From NCBI GenBank assembly GCA_034231615.1, contig CM067298.1, forward strand, positions 53,224,883 to 53,288,882: 64,000 nucleotides of DNA, in the 5' to 3' direction. Shown one piece after another: positions 10,458-22,724 of this stretch; the first letter of the stretch is position 1, and every line of letters starts with the position of its first letter. The stretch comes from Meghimatium bilineatum. Its lineage: Eukaryota > Mollusca > Gastropoda > Stylommatophora > Philomycidae. A program made the position numbers and the translations under genes. The notes under the pieces were generated by a model. That model saw nothing but the letters and a program-made list of their open reading frames with translations. It ran no database searches and was not told the origin of the DNA.

Positions 10458-10905
10458 GAATAATCTATCTATCTATCGACCTACCTACCTACCTTCTACC
10501 TATCTACACACCCACACCCATATCCATCCATCCATCCATCCATCCATATATCTATAGCTATACCTATATCTATATCTATATCTATATCTCTTTCTATATC
10601 TATATCTATATCTATATCTATATCTATATCTATATCTATATCTATATCTATATCTATATCTATATCTATATCTATATCTATATCTATATCTATATCTATA
10701 TCTATATCTATATCTATATCTATATCTATATCTATATCTATATCTATATCTATATCTATATCTATATCTATATCTATATCTATATCTGTATCATCTACAT
10801 TTACATCTACATCTACCTGTCTGTCTACCTGTCTGTCTACATATCTGTCTACCTACCTGTCTACCTCCCTACCTACCTACCTCCCTACCTTCCCAACCAC
10901 CCACC
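10458..10905. repeat. Compound microsatellite with (TATATC)n core
   Basis: A run of ATCT/ACCT and ATCC tetramers (10458-10550), then about 230 bp of TATATC hexamer (10556-10787), then CTGT/CTAC tetramers. It follows the LINE end and creates a spurious Tyr-Ile frame. Confidence 0.95.
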
Positions 10906-11301
10906 CATTCTATTGAACATTCCATTGATGCACATTTTGATAATGTTTGTTAGTTATTTACTGTATTAAAGTCTTTTCCTGCCGAGGTACACTTTAAAAA
11001 AATAAAGACTGGAGTCTACTTTATGGCGTTTTGATACTATTTGTTACTTTACTAATCAGGCTACCCTCAACACTCCCATGTATTTTCACAAATATAAAGG
11101 TAACGCGTGTAGTCCCACATTACGCTAACTAATCTCAGGTAACAATGACATACAATTCACTATTCATAACTCATAATCTTCTATCTTATGTATTCCTTAA
11201 TTGTCCGTACAATTTACATGACATTCTAGCATATTCTAATAATAATAATGCTATAAGTATAACAATATACAAAAATGTGCCAGCAACAATCACTGACTTA
11301 C

Positions 11302-11463
11302 CTGCTGGAGTACCAGGTTTAACATTACTGACGTATATCCCCAGACCGAACTCTGAACCACCACGGACACTGAAACCCATTGTATTACCTCGTGAGCCAT
11401 ATACGGTGATCAAACATTCTGAAGATGAGGAGATGACGTTGCTTGGAGGAATTGTGATACGAC
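11302..11463 (-). CDS. WHRN/PDZD7-like: Exon 2: linker and first half of PDZ1 (residues 98-152)
   Basis: The acceptor is CCTAG|GT and the donor is CAG|GTAAGT. The exon is 2 + 159 + 1 bases, phase 1 in and phase 1 out. It encodes a short serine-rich linker, then the beta strands of PDZ1: ITVYGS, the carboxylate-binding loop NTMGFSV (M126 G127 F128), SVRGGSEFGLGIYVS and VKPGTPA. The loop reads Met-Gly-Phe where the family usually has Leu-Gly-Phe. The intron before it is 12.2 kb and contains the intact transposase; the intron after it holds a 35-bp array, a LINE and a TATATC tract. Confidence 0.88.
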
Positions 11464-11712
11464 CTAGGAATGTTATAAAAGACGTTACGTTATATATAAT
11501 CTAAGGTAATATATTGCGAATAGACACCTATTATTTTATAAGACTTCAATAAATCAAATAATTATTCAATAAAATGTCTCAGATATTCATTATTTTTATT
11601 TGAAAGTCTCCATTCAACACGCAATTTAAAAAAAAGACATAACATCTTGTCAAATGTCTTACTGGAAGAACAGAGTGGAAATTTATGGGGCAAAAGAAAG
11701 AAAGAAATATCG

Positions 11713-11757
11713 ATAAGTCGTAGCGGATTGACTTCATTGTACTTGGGTTTACCCATA
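11713..11757 (-). repeat. About 40-bp module shared with 1800-1842
   Basis: Inverted copy of the 1800-1842 module; here it reads GGTAAACCCAAGTACAATGA on the minus strand. Confidence 0.55.
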
Positions 11758-11854
11758 AGCACGCCCTCATCACCCTCTCACTTAAGTGGCACGTAACTTC
11801 AATGGTTCAAGTGATAATCATAAGAGATCTCCGAAAAATGCATTTTATAAACAA

Positions 11855-11938
11855 GACGTCACGAGCCGGATTCTCTAACCCGTCATATTTTGAGTAAAAA
11901 GACAACGACTTAACTACTACGCTACAGCGATCCACTAA
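11855..11938 (-). mobile_element. tRNA-like SINE head (degenerate)
   Basis: On the minus strand TAGCGTAGTAG is a perfect A-box match (TRGYNNARNNG), followed about 45 bp later by a damaged B box, GGTTAGAGAATCC. The spacing fits a tRNA-derived promoter. Confidence 0.5.
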
Positions 11939-11999
11939 AGATAGATAGGAAGGTATGAAGAAAAAGTGAAGAGATGATCAAGTTATAGCTTGAGGGGGG

Positions 12000-12365
12000 G
12001 GGGGCTGCCCATAAATGACGTCATAACTTTTTGCCAATTTTTGACCTCCTTCCCCCTGTCAACAACTGTCAAGGATTCATGGGTTCATGCTTAATTATGC
12101 CAATACATTACTCACACCAAGGCTTAACTCATTATTAAGCCTTCCTGAAAATCAGAACATGACTTTTTGTACTATAAATGCAGTCAAATGGTGGTAAACC
12201 CACTCCCTTAGCGATTTTCTAAACAAGATCATCACACATCCAATAAAGAAAAAGGAAATTACACATGAAAACTGGCGAATGAAATATTTGAAGATAAAAC
12301 AATTGGCAAATTTTTCAGACCTCTCTACTACAACTTATTGTTGAAGTAATTTATGGACCGTCCCT
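12000..12365. mobile_element. MITE family M, copy M1
   Basis: Left end GGGGCTGCCCATAAATGACG and right end (inverted) GGGACGGTCCATAAATTACT form imperfect terminal inverted repeats. A subterminal CCCCCTGTCAACAACTGTCA is shared with other copies. No coding capacity. Confidence 0.65.
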
Positions 12366-12394
12366 TTTCATAGTATGGAAGGTAAGACAGAAAG

Positions 12395-12540
12395 TGTTGG
12401 GGATTTACTGAAGCAGAGCAGACGGTAATTAACCTGGTTCGCAAACCCAGATATGAAAGAACAAAAGTACATGCCCTTATTAATATTGTGGGGGAAACAG
12501 CTGTCAAACACATATACTACATAAAAGGATAATATGAGCA
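12395..12540 (+). other. Possible retroelement gag remnant (weak)
   Basis: One frame reads AEQTVINLVRKPRYERTKVH then ALINIVGETAVKHIYYI. This resembles the gag helix pattern of LTR elements but is too short to be sure. Confidence 0.2.
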
Positions 12541-13060
12541 TAAAATCATCCATGGAAGAAATCTATATAATATTTCTAAAAAAAACATATAGAATATTTC
12601 TTCCTTACGAAATAGAGGCGCTTTGGAGAATACAATGTTAGGCCCATCTTTCACGTTGATCCTCATCATATCTACGGTTGCTGTGGTCAGTATTACACCC
12701 GCCATCGTTATGTTCTCCGATAATATGTTACACATTTTTTACATTGTGTTCACCCAGAAACAGTTGGATACTTAAACAATATTTCCTTTTGAACTGGAGT
12801 TCAAATCTTTGGACCACCCGACTAGGAAGCTAGTGAAATCACGTGGCTATGAAATATAAAAATATACTTCTAGACTTGTAAATTATAGTTTACACTGGGC
12901 CCCGACATAGAAGGATTGTTGTTAGAGGTACTCTATAATAATGTTATAGAGACAAATTATCCACTTTCTCGAGAACTCAGGTAAAAACTGCAAATTCATT
13001 ACTTTCACTTTCATCTACTTGGCCTAGATTACATTTATCAGTTCAGAAGATAAGCTGAAA
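12540..13060. other. Intronic stretch, no feature recognised
   Basis: Intron 1 of the PDZ gene; no exon or repeat identified. Confidence 0.45.
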
Positions 13061-13064
13061 GGAA

Positions 13065-13195
13065 ACATGATGATGATGGTGATATCTCTCCTTTGCAAGC
13101 GAAGATGAGCATGGCATGAAAAAAACCCCCAATAAAATGTCGTGAAAAAGTAGGAAAAAAAAAACAAACACATTTGTGATTGTCTAATATGGAAC
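13065..13195 (-). mobile_element. CR1-like LINE 3' end with (ATC)n tail
   Basis: Reverse complement matches the LINE 3' UTR at 345-430 and terminates in ATCACCATCATCATC. It is an isolated 5'-truncated LINE end. Confidence 0.7.
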
Positions 13196-13527
13196 ATATA
13201 AAGAGAACATTTAATGTAAAAGAATTATAATACAATTTTAATTTTCAGAGAAAATGAAATACATTTAACATGTAATAGAAGAAGCCAGTATACAATGAAT
13301 AGGGCACATGCACAACAGTAAGGATATGTATCAAAACTATTCATAGAAATTTGATTTTTTGGATAGAATTCATGGCTGTGCAGACAGCAAAAAATTGCCT
13401 CGTTGAATAGCGCTAAAATATATTAAAAACTGTAGGCCGACTTGTTGTGTGCACACGATATACTATGCCTTTCTGGTATGGTTTCAATACAATGTTTCTT
13501 TAGAGTTGTTTTCGTGTCGTTTTAGAC

Positions 13528-13738
13528 CAGTGTTTCCCAACGAGAGGCCCACGCCCCACATGGGGTCAATTTAATTGTCCAGGGGGGGGGGGCAATTCGA
13601 ACAGTTGTAATTAGGCTTCAATTAGGGAATAATTCAATTTTTGAATATAAAAAAATATGCTTGTGTTACATAGAGGGTCCATCTGAATTTTATAAAAATT
13701 TAGGTTGTGAATGGTAAGAAAAAGGTTGGGAAACACTG
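13528..13738. mobile_element. hAT-type MITE (CAGTGTTTCCCAAC ends)
   Basis: A 211-bp element with 14-bp perfect terminal inverted repeats CAGTGTTTCCCAAC / GTTGGGAAACACTG. It is flanked by an exact 8-bp target duplication TTTTAGAC (13520-13527, 13739-13746), matching hAT insertion. A G-tract lies near 13580. No open frame. Confidence 0.93.
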
Positions 13739-13999
13739 TTTTAGACATTTTAAAAATCACTTCAGAAATGTTGGAAAATATTAATTCTATGAATCATAAG
13801 AAAATATCCATTCCCATGGATTATTTATCGCTCTTGCAATCATGACATATCGCAGGAACTCTTGATAAAGATAATTTTTAAGAGATCAATCAAACTAGTC
13901 CGTTCAGATTCGTTTGCCGAGATGTTATGATTTATAATTCAAAAAGTTCTTGATGATTTCACATGAATTTTGGTATACGTTGTTAAAATGTCCATGTCG

Positions 14000-14400
14000 C
14001 GAAAACATATGTGTTACTTGATGTCTAGCTGTAACGGTTATTTGAAAGCGGCGAATTCTTTTGATGTTTGCCCATGTAAATATTATTTCGACCATAAACA
14101 AAATATTTTACAGTAATCTAGTGCAATGATGACCCATAGGCGTGTCCACAAAATTTTACATCGTGGCAGGTGTAAAAAAATTTAAAATATATCTTTTGTT
14201 CGTAGAGTCAATTTGATATTGTTCCATGCTCTTGGTGTGAGTTTCACAAATGTTGTCGCTGCCTTTGAAATAAGTACATATATTTCTTCATCTAAGGAAA
14301 TTTTGTCTGTAATAGTTGATCCAAGATATCTGAACTTCTGTATTGAATCAAGCGGGCTAATTTTTATAAGTAATGGTTGATGGTTTGCTTATAACATTTT
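14000..14400 (-). mobile_element. CR1-like LINE fragment (post-RT)
   Basis: Minus strand reads SPLDSIQKFRYLGSTITDK, ISLDEEIYVLISKAATTFVK and then RAWNNIKLTLRTK, the region after the RT palm. Decayed beyond about 14190. It abuts the 3' side of the transposase gene. Confidence 0.65.
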
Positions 14401-14503
14401 TTTGAATTGCTTGGGTGGTATTGAGCAATGAAATGTTTTACAAATCAACTTGTAAATTTTGCAAATCAAACTTTTTTTAGTGTAGACTTAATCAGAGTAA
14501 TGA

Positions 14504-15781
14504 TCATTCATAATCAGACGAGTCAAATAGGTCGATTACTGTTTTCGGCTGAACAAACAACAAACCTTCCTTTTTCCAATATTCCTCTTCTTGGCGTAAC
14601 ACATGATCCTCACATTTCACCCAGTAGTCTTTATGTATATTTGATAGAGCCTGATTTGTAAGTGTCTCAATATCACATAATTTGAAAGTTGTATTTGTAG
14701 ATGCTACGTGTCCTTTAACTTTTGCCCAAATTAGCTCTATAGGATTTAAGTGTGCATGATATGGAGGTAGTCTCAAACATCTGTGACCATGTTCTTCAAT
14801 TAACTTGTCTATTTTAAATATCTTTGTTCGTTGTGTCTGTTTTACAAGGTTAAGCAATTCGGGTTTCAAGTACCTGTCGGTAACTGGTATGTGTTCTTTT
14901 ATGAGCCACGTTTTGATTGCATCTTTTGTACTTGATGATGTTGGGATTCTATCTTCTACGTTCACTACGTTATGGTATGAAGCATTGTCCATTATCAGAC
15001 AAGAAGGTCTATCTAATATTGGAAGAATACTTTTTTCGATCCAGTCTTCGAATATGTGCCCATTCATTTCGGAGTGGTAGTCTCTATTGTCAATGGATTT
15101 TGAAATGAAAATTAGATGAGCATTCTGCAACAACCCATTATGTCTGCTACCTGCATGTGCAACTATCAAACGTTGCCCTTTACTACTTGGTACTGATCTT
15201 TTAATACTTCCATCTGCTAACTGCCATTCCTTTTCATTTGTATGATGAGCGTTGATCCAAGTTTCATCTAAATACACAATATCATAACCATTCTCGCGCA
15301 TTCCCTTCACTTCACGTAAATACTTGCTTCTAAGAGCTACCAGATGTGGCTTTTCACAAATAATGTTTTTTCCACCAGCATACTTTCTAAAGGTGAAGCC
15401 TGCATTTCTTACAGTTTTCCATAATAAAGTTTTTGATATTTCAATGTCGTTATTAGTTTTCAGCCAAATCTTCAACTTTCTAAGTGTCACTTCTTCGTTT
15501 TTATCAAACATTCTACATATTTCTCTTTTTACTAGGTCCTTATCGAAACTGTCTATCTTTTCTTTCCTTCCTTGCTTTCGTGAATTTGTTGGCAATAAAT
15601 ATCCGCTTGCTTCCACTATTCGATCAAATGAACGTTTACACAAACCTAAAATATGCATTGTTCTCTTCTCAGGATTTGATAAAGAACAATAAAGATGTCC
15701 CTTTTTACGCTCTCTGCAGAAGTATTGATAAATCTTTATAGCAATGTTATGCTCAGTAAAATATTTCGCTTTCATATTCAT
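14504..15781 (-). CDS. Intact IS630/Tc1/mariner-superfamily DDE transposase (about 425 aa)
   Basis: This is the longest uninterrupted non-repetitive frame in the window. The frame opens at 15787, but the first ATG is at 15781. The N-terminal third has an HTH-like Lys/Arg-rich DNA-binding region (GRKEKIDSFDKDLVKREICR, then a second helical stretch KLKIWLKTNNDIEISKTLLW). The catalytic core has three acidic blocks: IVYLDETWIN, LIMDNASYHN and LNPIELIWAKVKG. By my count 83 residues separate the second Asp from the Glu, far more than the 34-41 of classical Tc1/mariner; the long DD82E type called Sailor is the closest spacing I recall. A transposase cuts and pastes its own element. It lies in sense orientation in intron 1 of the PDZ gene. 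I could not place its terminal inverted repeats. The absence of stops argues for a young insertion. Confidence 0.85.
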   Translation of the reverse strand: MNMKAKYFTEHNIAIKIYQYFCRERKKGHLYCSLSNPEKRTMHILGLCKRSFDRIVEASGYLLPTNSRKQGRKEKIDSFDKDLVKREICRMFDKNEEVTLRKLKIWLKTNNDIEISKTLLWKTVRNAGFTFRKYAGGKNIICEKPHLVALRSKYLREVKGMRENGYDIVYLDETWINAHHTNEKEWQLADGSIKRSVPSSKGQRLIVAHAGSRHNGLLQNAHLIFISKSIDNRDYHSEMNGHIFEDWIEKSILPILDRPSCLIMDNASYHNVVNVEDRIPTSSSTKDAIKTWLIKEHIPVTDRYLKPELLNLVKQTQRTKIFKIDKLIEEHGHRCLRLPPYHAHLNPIELIWAKVKGHVASTNTTFKLCDIETLTNQALSNIHKDYWVKCEDHVLRQEEEYWKKEGLLFVQPKTVIDLFDSSDYE

Positions 15782-16357
15782 TCTCACATAGACTTGCAGA
15801 AGGTAATATGCTTAGTGCCGCCTACTTTCTGTAAATATTGAGACGTGCCTCTGACTTGTGACTTGAAATCGAGTCAATAGCCGTTTTTGATTTCACATAA
15901 TTCTAAGTTCAGGAAAAATAATATTTGGTGCTAAACGGGAATTTCCATATGTAACATTGCTTTATACAAATGTACAGTGGAAACAACTACTTTTAGAACG
16001 GTGCACATTCTACCGTGAGGGTCATGCCTTTATATTTAATAATCAGCTGTGAGATGTAAGCATCTACATAATCCAGCGATTGTTTATAATTTAGATTAAC
16101 TTTTTTTTAATATAGGTTAAATAAGGTATCTTTGATACTGGATCACATTTCTTTGATAAAAAAATATTTCTATAGCGACATTATTATTCTAAACCTAACT
16201 TCAAATGATCAATCCAAATGAACAATACGTTTTTGATAAAAATAATTTAACATCTCGGCAACTCGACAGATGTGTACAGACACGGCTATGACAAATAGCA
16301 AACAATCGGTGTGAAATAATCGTTAACATTGATATCATCATCAGGTAGCATATCCTC

Positions 16358-16639
16358 GCCCGTGTGTTGCAGGGGCCCGAAAGGGGAGCAAAGAATAGCA
16401 ACACTGTTTACCTTCCACGCATGTCGTAAAAGGCGACTAAGGAGGTTATCGGATGGAGTTGGCTGTCCCATCCCATATAGGGTAAGTGACCCAAAGCCAT
16501 GCTGAAGTCGGATTTGTCAGGCCGAAAGGAGCAGATATCGCAGCAATGCTGTTAAACCATGACACAACACATTCCGTTCTCAAGACTATATCCTGCTAAT
16601 CTGCAGTAGTTTGAGAACGAACGCAGAAGAGAAGAGAAG
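16358..16639 (+). mobile_element. SINE family A, copy A1
   Basis: Begins GCCCGTGTGTTGCAGGGGCC, has the core GCATGTCGTAAAAGGCGACT, then GGATGGAGTTGGCTGTCCCA, a middle CTGAAGTCGGAT, and the 3' half ACACAACACATTCCGTTCTC ... TTTGAGAACGAACGCAGAAG with a short GAA/GAGAA tail. Nearly full length; in intron 1. Confidence 0.88.
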
Positions 16640-17499
16640 TTCTACGTAGTACATTGATCTACTAGGCCAAATTGTATGCTACGAGGGATAATCTGTACAG
16701 AAAATCTCCAGAGAGGCATATAAATATTTATTTTCATATGCCTCACAATTAATTGAAATCGCACCAAGCACATACACAAGAAACACATACTCGTGAAACA
16801 AACATCAAGAAGGAGCAAGCCATATCGAAAATTAATACAGCAGGAGCATTGGCACTATCTGCCAACAATTAATATCATAAAATTGCAAAACTCTATGAAA
16901 ACCCAGATAGGAATTACTCATTATTCCAGAAGGGCACAAATAGTGCAAGAGGCAACTCTGATTACAAGCAACCATGGACGGATATAGACTTGATAGGGCC
17001 TTAAGCTATTTGAGATATGGGGTCCTTTAACGATTAAGAATATATAGATAGTTAAATTTTAAAAAATCTTTGAGGGCCCTAAGAAAGTGTGGGCCCTAAG
17101 CTATAGCTTGTTTAGCTTATAGGTAAAACCATTCACTTCAAGCAACGGATGTCTTCTAGGATGATTGCACAAATAAAGGCTATTATAGAATATGCAAATA
17201 TGTTGAAGACGGATATACTGGACACATGGTGAAAACATAATGTAACTAAATTCGCAATGACAATGCTTCAACACAGTGATGTTCAATCCAATTATACCTG
17301 TGACTGGCGTGAATAGCGTCTTAAAGGAGGCAGCAATGCAATATTGTCACTAGCGAAATGTGAAAATACGGGGCAATGAAGTTTTACTAGTAATAGAAAG
17401 ATATCGTTACGACCAAAGGATCTTTATGAAGGAAAAACGAGAGACAAACGGGGAGAAAAAAAACATTATCCAAGAACACAACAAATCAATTGATCATCA

Positions 17500-17930
17500 G
17501 GTGCTGCCTCCATATCGAAGGTTGATTGCAACAGACTTTCAATATCCTCTTCTCTTGCCTTGGTGATGATTTCTGCTAGACTGTAACCTATCCATTTCAT
17601 GCTGTTTCCCTCCCACGTGGATTATTTCCTACCTCACGATAACTTCTTCTCGACTCTACCTTCAAGTAATGTCTTCAATAAGGAGTCGTGTCTTTTAATG
17701 CTTCTAAAGTAATTTATGTTTTTATGTTTTTAATATTTGATTTTATTTCATTTAATTATTTTTGTAAACGCAGTGTGGTCAGAAAGTCTTTGTTTATTTG
17801 TCCTTCTACGAAGTTCTCTTTACTCATCTATATATCCACATCTTAAAGGCACAGATTCTGTCTTCTAGCTGTTTGTTCATTATCTATGTTTCTGAGCAAT
17901 ACATTAATGAATGTAATTAATTATGTATTA
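17500..17930 (-). mobile_element. Family-E LINE fragment
   Basis: Minus strand reads MNKQLEDRICAFKMWIYR and later GYSLAEIITKAREED, the same order as the larger copy at 27600-28980. Stops present. Confidence 0.65.
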
Positions 17931-18059
17931 ATTAATTAAATTTTATCCGACTTTTCATTTGCTGGCGACACAATGTGATCAATGAAAATCATGGATTCGT
18001 AGGATCAGTCACAACGAGTGAGGATGTGGATTCTGTTTGCAAAACCTATCTAGAAAAGT

Positions 18060-18690
18060 ATGTGGTCGTATAATCAGAAGATAGCTCGAGTGGCAAACGA
18101 GATCTGGTCTTCTAGTTCAGGGTGCAAAGAATATGCTATCTTATTGTCATTCATATTGTTGGAGGCAACCAAGGAAAATTGGAAGACATGCTGACATTTT
18201 GTCACCTGTAGAAAACATCCTGATTGCCAATGCATTCATTGTGTTGATTTTTTAAAAAACTTTTGTCTTCTATAAAAATGTCCCCATGGATGACAACAAG
18301 ATGCATGACAGAGGACGTAACACTGTTGTTCTTTTGTAGCAGACTCCTAGGTGGCTGGAAATGCTAGATGTATCATACTTTCAGGTGGGTCAATATATAT
18401 GGCAGAACAATGATGAACTAGTTGACCAAGAATGTATGTTACGCTCATGATTGGACGTGATAATCTTCGGATACGGCCGCACTTGGGTGCTTCCCTTCAG
18501 GAACTAAACATGCAATCATAAACACTGCCACTTAGACAACCAAGCCGTTGAGACAAAAAACTCTATACGAGTTCTGGTGTCTATTCGCGTGCCACCTTAG
18601 CTTAGGAGGACCTGTGCTCCTGTCAATAGCTACCTGTTCACAGCTAGGGGGATTACTTTATCATCATCTGAAGAAGAATCACTTTTCTCA
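18060..18690 (+). mobile_element. Repeat family C, copy C1
   Basis: A damaged core (GTTGGAGGCAACCAAGGAAA) is followed by a body shared with C2 (52105-52600): CACCTGTAGAAAAC, CAGACTCCTAGGTGGCTGG, GGTGGGTCAATATAT, GAACTAGTTGACCAAGAATG, GGACGTGATAATC and AAACATGCAATCATAAACAC. It ends near ATAGCTACCTGTTCACAGCT and ATCATCATCTG. Confidence 0.7.
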
Positions 18691-18699
18691 ATGTCACGG

Positions 18700-21580
18700 A
18701 TACCCAAAGATAACGCTGACGCGCATGACAAAACATGAAGTGGATGCCATATCCTTAAAAAAAAAGTAAGGAACAAGAGTTAGAAACGAACTAAAAATAA
18801 TTTTTTTTTTTTCATAGCCAATTAATCTGAAACTGATATCTCGAACAACAAATATTTGCAACATGCCTTATGGACCACAAGCAGAGCGTGTGACTAGTGT
18901 TAACATCAGCAATAAAAGAAATACAATTGGTAGCAAATCCTATTCAGTAAGTAGCCATCAATTCAGAAATATTTGAATGTAGTACGTTGGGCAATATAAA
19001 AAGTTTCAAGTAGATTGTATTTATTTCTGAACGTCCCGAATACACAATTAAAACTAAGAAAGCATACAGAACAAATAATGTTGAGACACCAACATATTGG
19101 TGATTTTTAAAGATACCAGAGTATGAAACAAAATTTTCAAATCCAAAAAAAAGAGATGTATTTGGGAGACTATAGTGTTGGTCTGTAACCTTCAAAATTG
19201 TCTTTATGAGCAACTCAACCGCTGTATAACCAATGCACAACAAACAACGACGAAAAACTGAGTGTTGTGTATAAAGTAACTTCCATTAGGTGGTTTGCAA
19301 GAAGGTCTTATTGTCCGAAATGTGGCATAAAAGGCTGCAATATTTATTCAGTTTATTGTCAGACTGCCGCTTTGTTCTGACAGATCGTCAAAGAACGCAA
19401 CGCACAATTCATCGTAGTCACTACACCTCGATAATGTCATTTAATTCATAAATGAGCAATGCAACAGAGTACTGAATAGGTAAATGTTATCAGACAGTTC
19501 CTCAAAGATGATGCCAGCACTGTAATCAATGATCAGACTATTCTGAATCGTCGTCACGATGCCAATCTTCGTTCTTGTTGTCAATTATGTAGATGACACC
19601 TGACTATTGACCATGTAGCAGCACTTTTAGCATTGTGTATGCAGCACGTGTATTGTCAACGTGCACACAGGTTTTATTCGCAAGATCATCATTTCAATGT
19701 GACAGCGGTATTTTGAATGTATTGCAAAAATAGTGGACAGATACTGATAGTATTGACATTTGTTATTCTTATCATAAATTTTGAACATGAGGGTTGTGTT
19801 GATTGTGTACTGTAACTTTGCAAATACTTTAATGCTAGCGATATGAAATAAAGTGTTCATTGTAACTGTGAGCTTGTCATATTATATTTTGAAATGCAGT
19901 TCTGTTATTTTATTCTTTTGACTTAGCACCCATCCAAAAAGTGATTCTTAATATCTTTGAATGGTATATGCGATACGGAGCAGTGCTGGAACTTTGGCCC
20001 AAGAGAATAAAGTATTGACGTCAGTGCTAACCCCTATACTTGCAACATGTTCTATGGGTCCTTGATGAAATTAAATAAATTGCTTCAATAGAGCCCAATT
20101 CAGTGGATAAATGACATTGAAGCATCCTTGAAAATGAAGCGGCTGAATATGACACGTTAGTAAAATGACATCGAGACAATTTATAAGAGGAAAACATTTT
20201 AATTAACAAAGTTGGAACAAAATAATAGATAATATGTTACTCCACACATAAGTTGCTCACGGCTATTAATGATCTCCATAACCATCCTTGAAGACAAAGA
20301 TAAGGAAGAAAATGTAATAATCTAGTGCAGTGTCCTTACAAATTATAGTGTTAACTGTTGAACGTGATCACTTCTCTTATCTTCAGTGTTGACCTGTGTA
20401 ACCTCCCTGCTGTGTTTTCTGTATAAATATATTGCACATTCTTTGTTATTTTTTAACCGTATACACAACCTTTCCTAATAGCTTTTATCAATATGAGTAA
20501 TATAAAGTTCAGCGGTTTTACGTCCAATATCTAGACACACTATTATCCGGTCGATAGCTCCAGCTATGTATGAAAATATGGGCATTGTATGCAGTATTTA
20601 TCTTTTCACGATAAGTGAACACACACCTGTGGTTTATTCCTGTATTCCTTTGATGTGGATACGGTTGACAGGAACTATATTGTTCTGGTTATATAATTGT
20701 GAGCCTATAAGTCTATTCATGTTAATTGGTAGCTCTTCAATGTTTCATATACACGGTAGTCCATGCAAATCTGCCAACAGATGTGTCACGGAACTAGATG
20801 ACAATGCATCGGCTTTGAAAATGACGTTTCGACCGAAAGGTCCTTCTCAAAAACGAAATATAGCATACGATGAGCCATTAAGACGCCATATATACAACAA
20901 GTGTCTACGTCATACATATACATCCCGAGAGATTCTCAAAATCACTACCACGATTGAAGAAGGGTTTACATGAGTATCTAACTACAATATATCTTGATTT
21001 GAAAATGTTATGTCATGACTTACATATAGGGGATGGGCAAGAATTCTGGACATCAATTATGTCATCATCTGGACGATATTGAAAACTTATGATTATAATT
21101 TATTGCAAAAATATTATTGCACACTTCAATGCCCGAGACCATTTTTGTCCAGGGATCTTAAACTACTGACATTAAATTATGTTCTTCGGATCAGCGGACT
21201 TGACATACACTTGATAACCGCTATATGTGCTAAATTGTGTAACTTACATACACTGGTACACCTGGGGTTCTCAAACATCTTTTCAAACGGCGAACACTGC
21301 TGACATGTAACACTGGGACCACTAGCACCAGAAACATATAATAGGACAAAAGATAAAGTGAAAATGCAAGTGAACGTGAAAACTGGCCATATATAGTCAT
21401 CACTTTTTCACCGTACACAGCCATTCCCATTCCATTGTCCCATAAAAAAACTGTCAAATACTACATGATTTCCGTTAGGAAGTTGTAGGGAGAGATTTTG
21501 TAGCCCATAGTCGTGAATAATAACACGATTTGTAACTGTTTGTACAACACAGTTTGCCATTTAAATTGAACTCATGATAA
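18700..21580. other. Long intronic stretch without recognised feature
   Basis: Intron 1 of the PDZ gene. Several short frames (19380-19620 minus, 20566-20973 plus, 135 codons) were read and resemble no family known to me; none has convincing splice sites and conservation signals together. Confidence 0.4.
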
Positions 21581-21589
21581 TTGGTTAAC

Positions 21590-21880
21590 ATGATGATTTT
21601 TAACTCGCATGGTGCTCGTACAACATGCAATTACGAGAGCACTATAGTGCTTGCGAGCATAGGGTTGAAAACGCCCACTGCACACAGCACATCTTCCGTT
21701 ACTGCGAAAAGAATTACTGAATACTGTGGACAATCTGCAGAAAATACATCATATATTTTACAGAATTGCCTACTGTACCACATCACAAGAAGAAAACTAT
21801 GGCCATCTAAAACAACTCGTACTGACAACGCTATACTGCTTTGTCACGGGGCTGGGGACCACAGTATAATTCACTGAAGA
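21590..21880 (+). mobile_element. LINE C-terminal CCHC-region remnant
   Basis: It reads EYCGQSAENTSYILQNCLLY then RKLWPSKTTRTDNA, matching the Cys-x-Cys-Gly...His/Cys zinc-knuckle and Trp-Pro tail of CR1/Jockey-type ORF2 proteins. Short and isolated. Confidence 0.5.
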
Positions 21881-22724
21881 AATGAATGTCATGATATGAC
21901 ACCGACTCGAGAACTAGAATGAAATAGCAAGACTACATAGAATAATTACATTTAAATCTGTTATACGTCGACACCAAAGTGTTTCTGAAGTGAATATATT
22001 GCATACTGTTGAACTGCAGCGAATGAGACAGATATTATATCAGCAAATGTTGCAACAAACAAGACACATTTCGCCACAGACTAAATCAGAAGAAAAAAGT
22101 AAACGCACATTGAAAAACAAAACAATACAACGATACTTGTACAACTGAAACCAAAAGAAAGCAACAACTACCCACGAAATTTCACACAATACCTGTGTAT
22201 TATACTTGTCTAACTACCCAAGTTTTGTGCCGAGAAAATCAGATTGGATACTTTGAATAACAACGTTCTAAAAACGTTATAAAAACAGTCAGTACAATCA
22301 AATGCTAAAGTGAGAAACAAAATTTCTTATACGCTGCTATTAGTTGATCGCTAAATAATTATTGCTAAACATTGCTATATATGTAATATAGCTAAATTTG
22401 ACATATCCCACTTCATATTCTTATATTCACTGTTTTAGTTGTCTATTATTGTGGTGTAGATGTTTAACGAAGAAAGTCATGAGGCCACAACGTCAAATTT
22501 GTCTACTTTCCATATATTTATATTCATCTATATTAGTACCACGTATTATGTGTTTGTCACTGTCACACATCCAAAACTGTTCATGTAATACTGATACAAT
22601 AGAAAATGAATACAAAATAAAGAAAGGGGAATTGTAGAAGCTTAGTGGCATCACTAGTTGTATAATCTCGTGGTTCAGACTTAATTTTCTTGTACAACTG
22701 GAAACATTTTAAAAACGTCTGCCA

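Noticed and set aside
10415-10969. 184-codon Tyr-Ile repeat ORF
   Set aside because: Translation of the TATATC microsatellite.
20566-20973. 135-codon plus-strand frame
   Set aside because: No recognisable domain, unremarkable length for AT-rich DNA, and no supporting neighbours or splice evidence.
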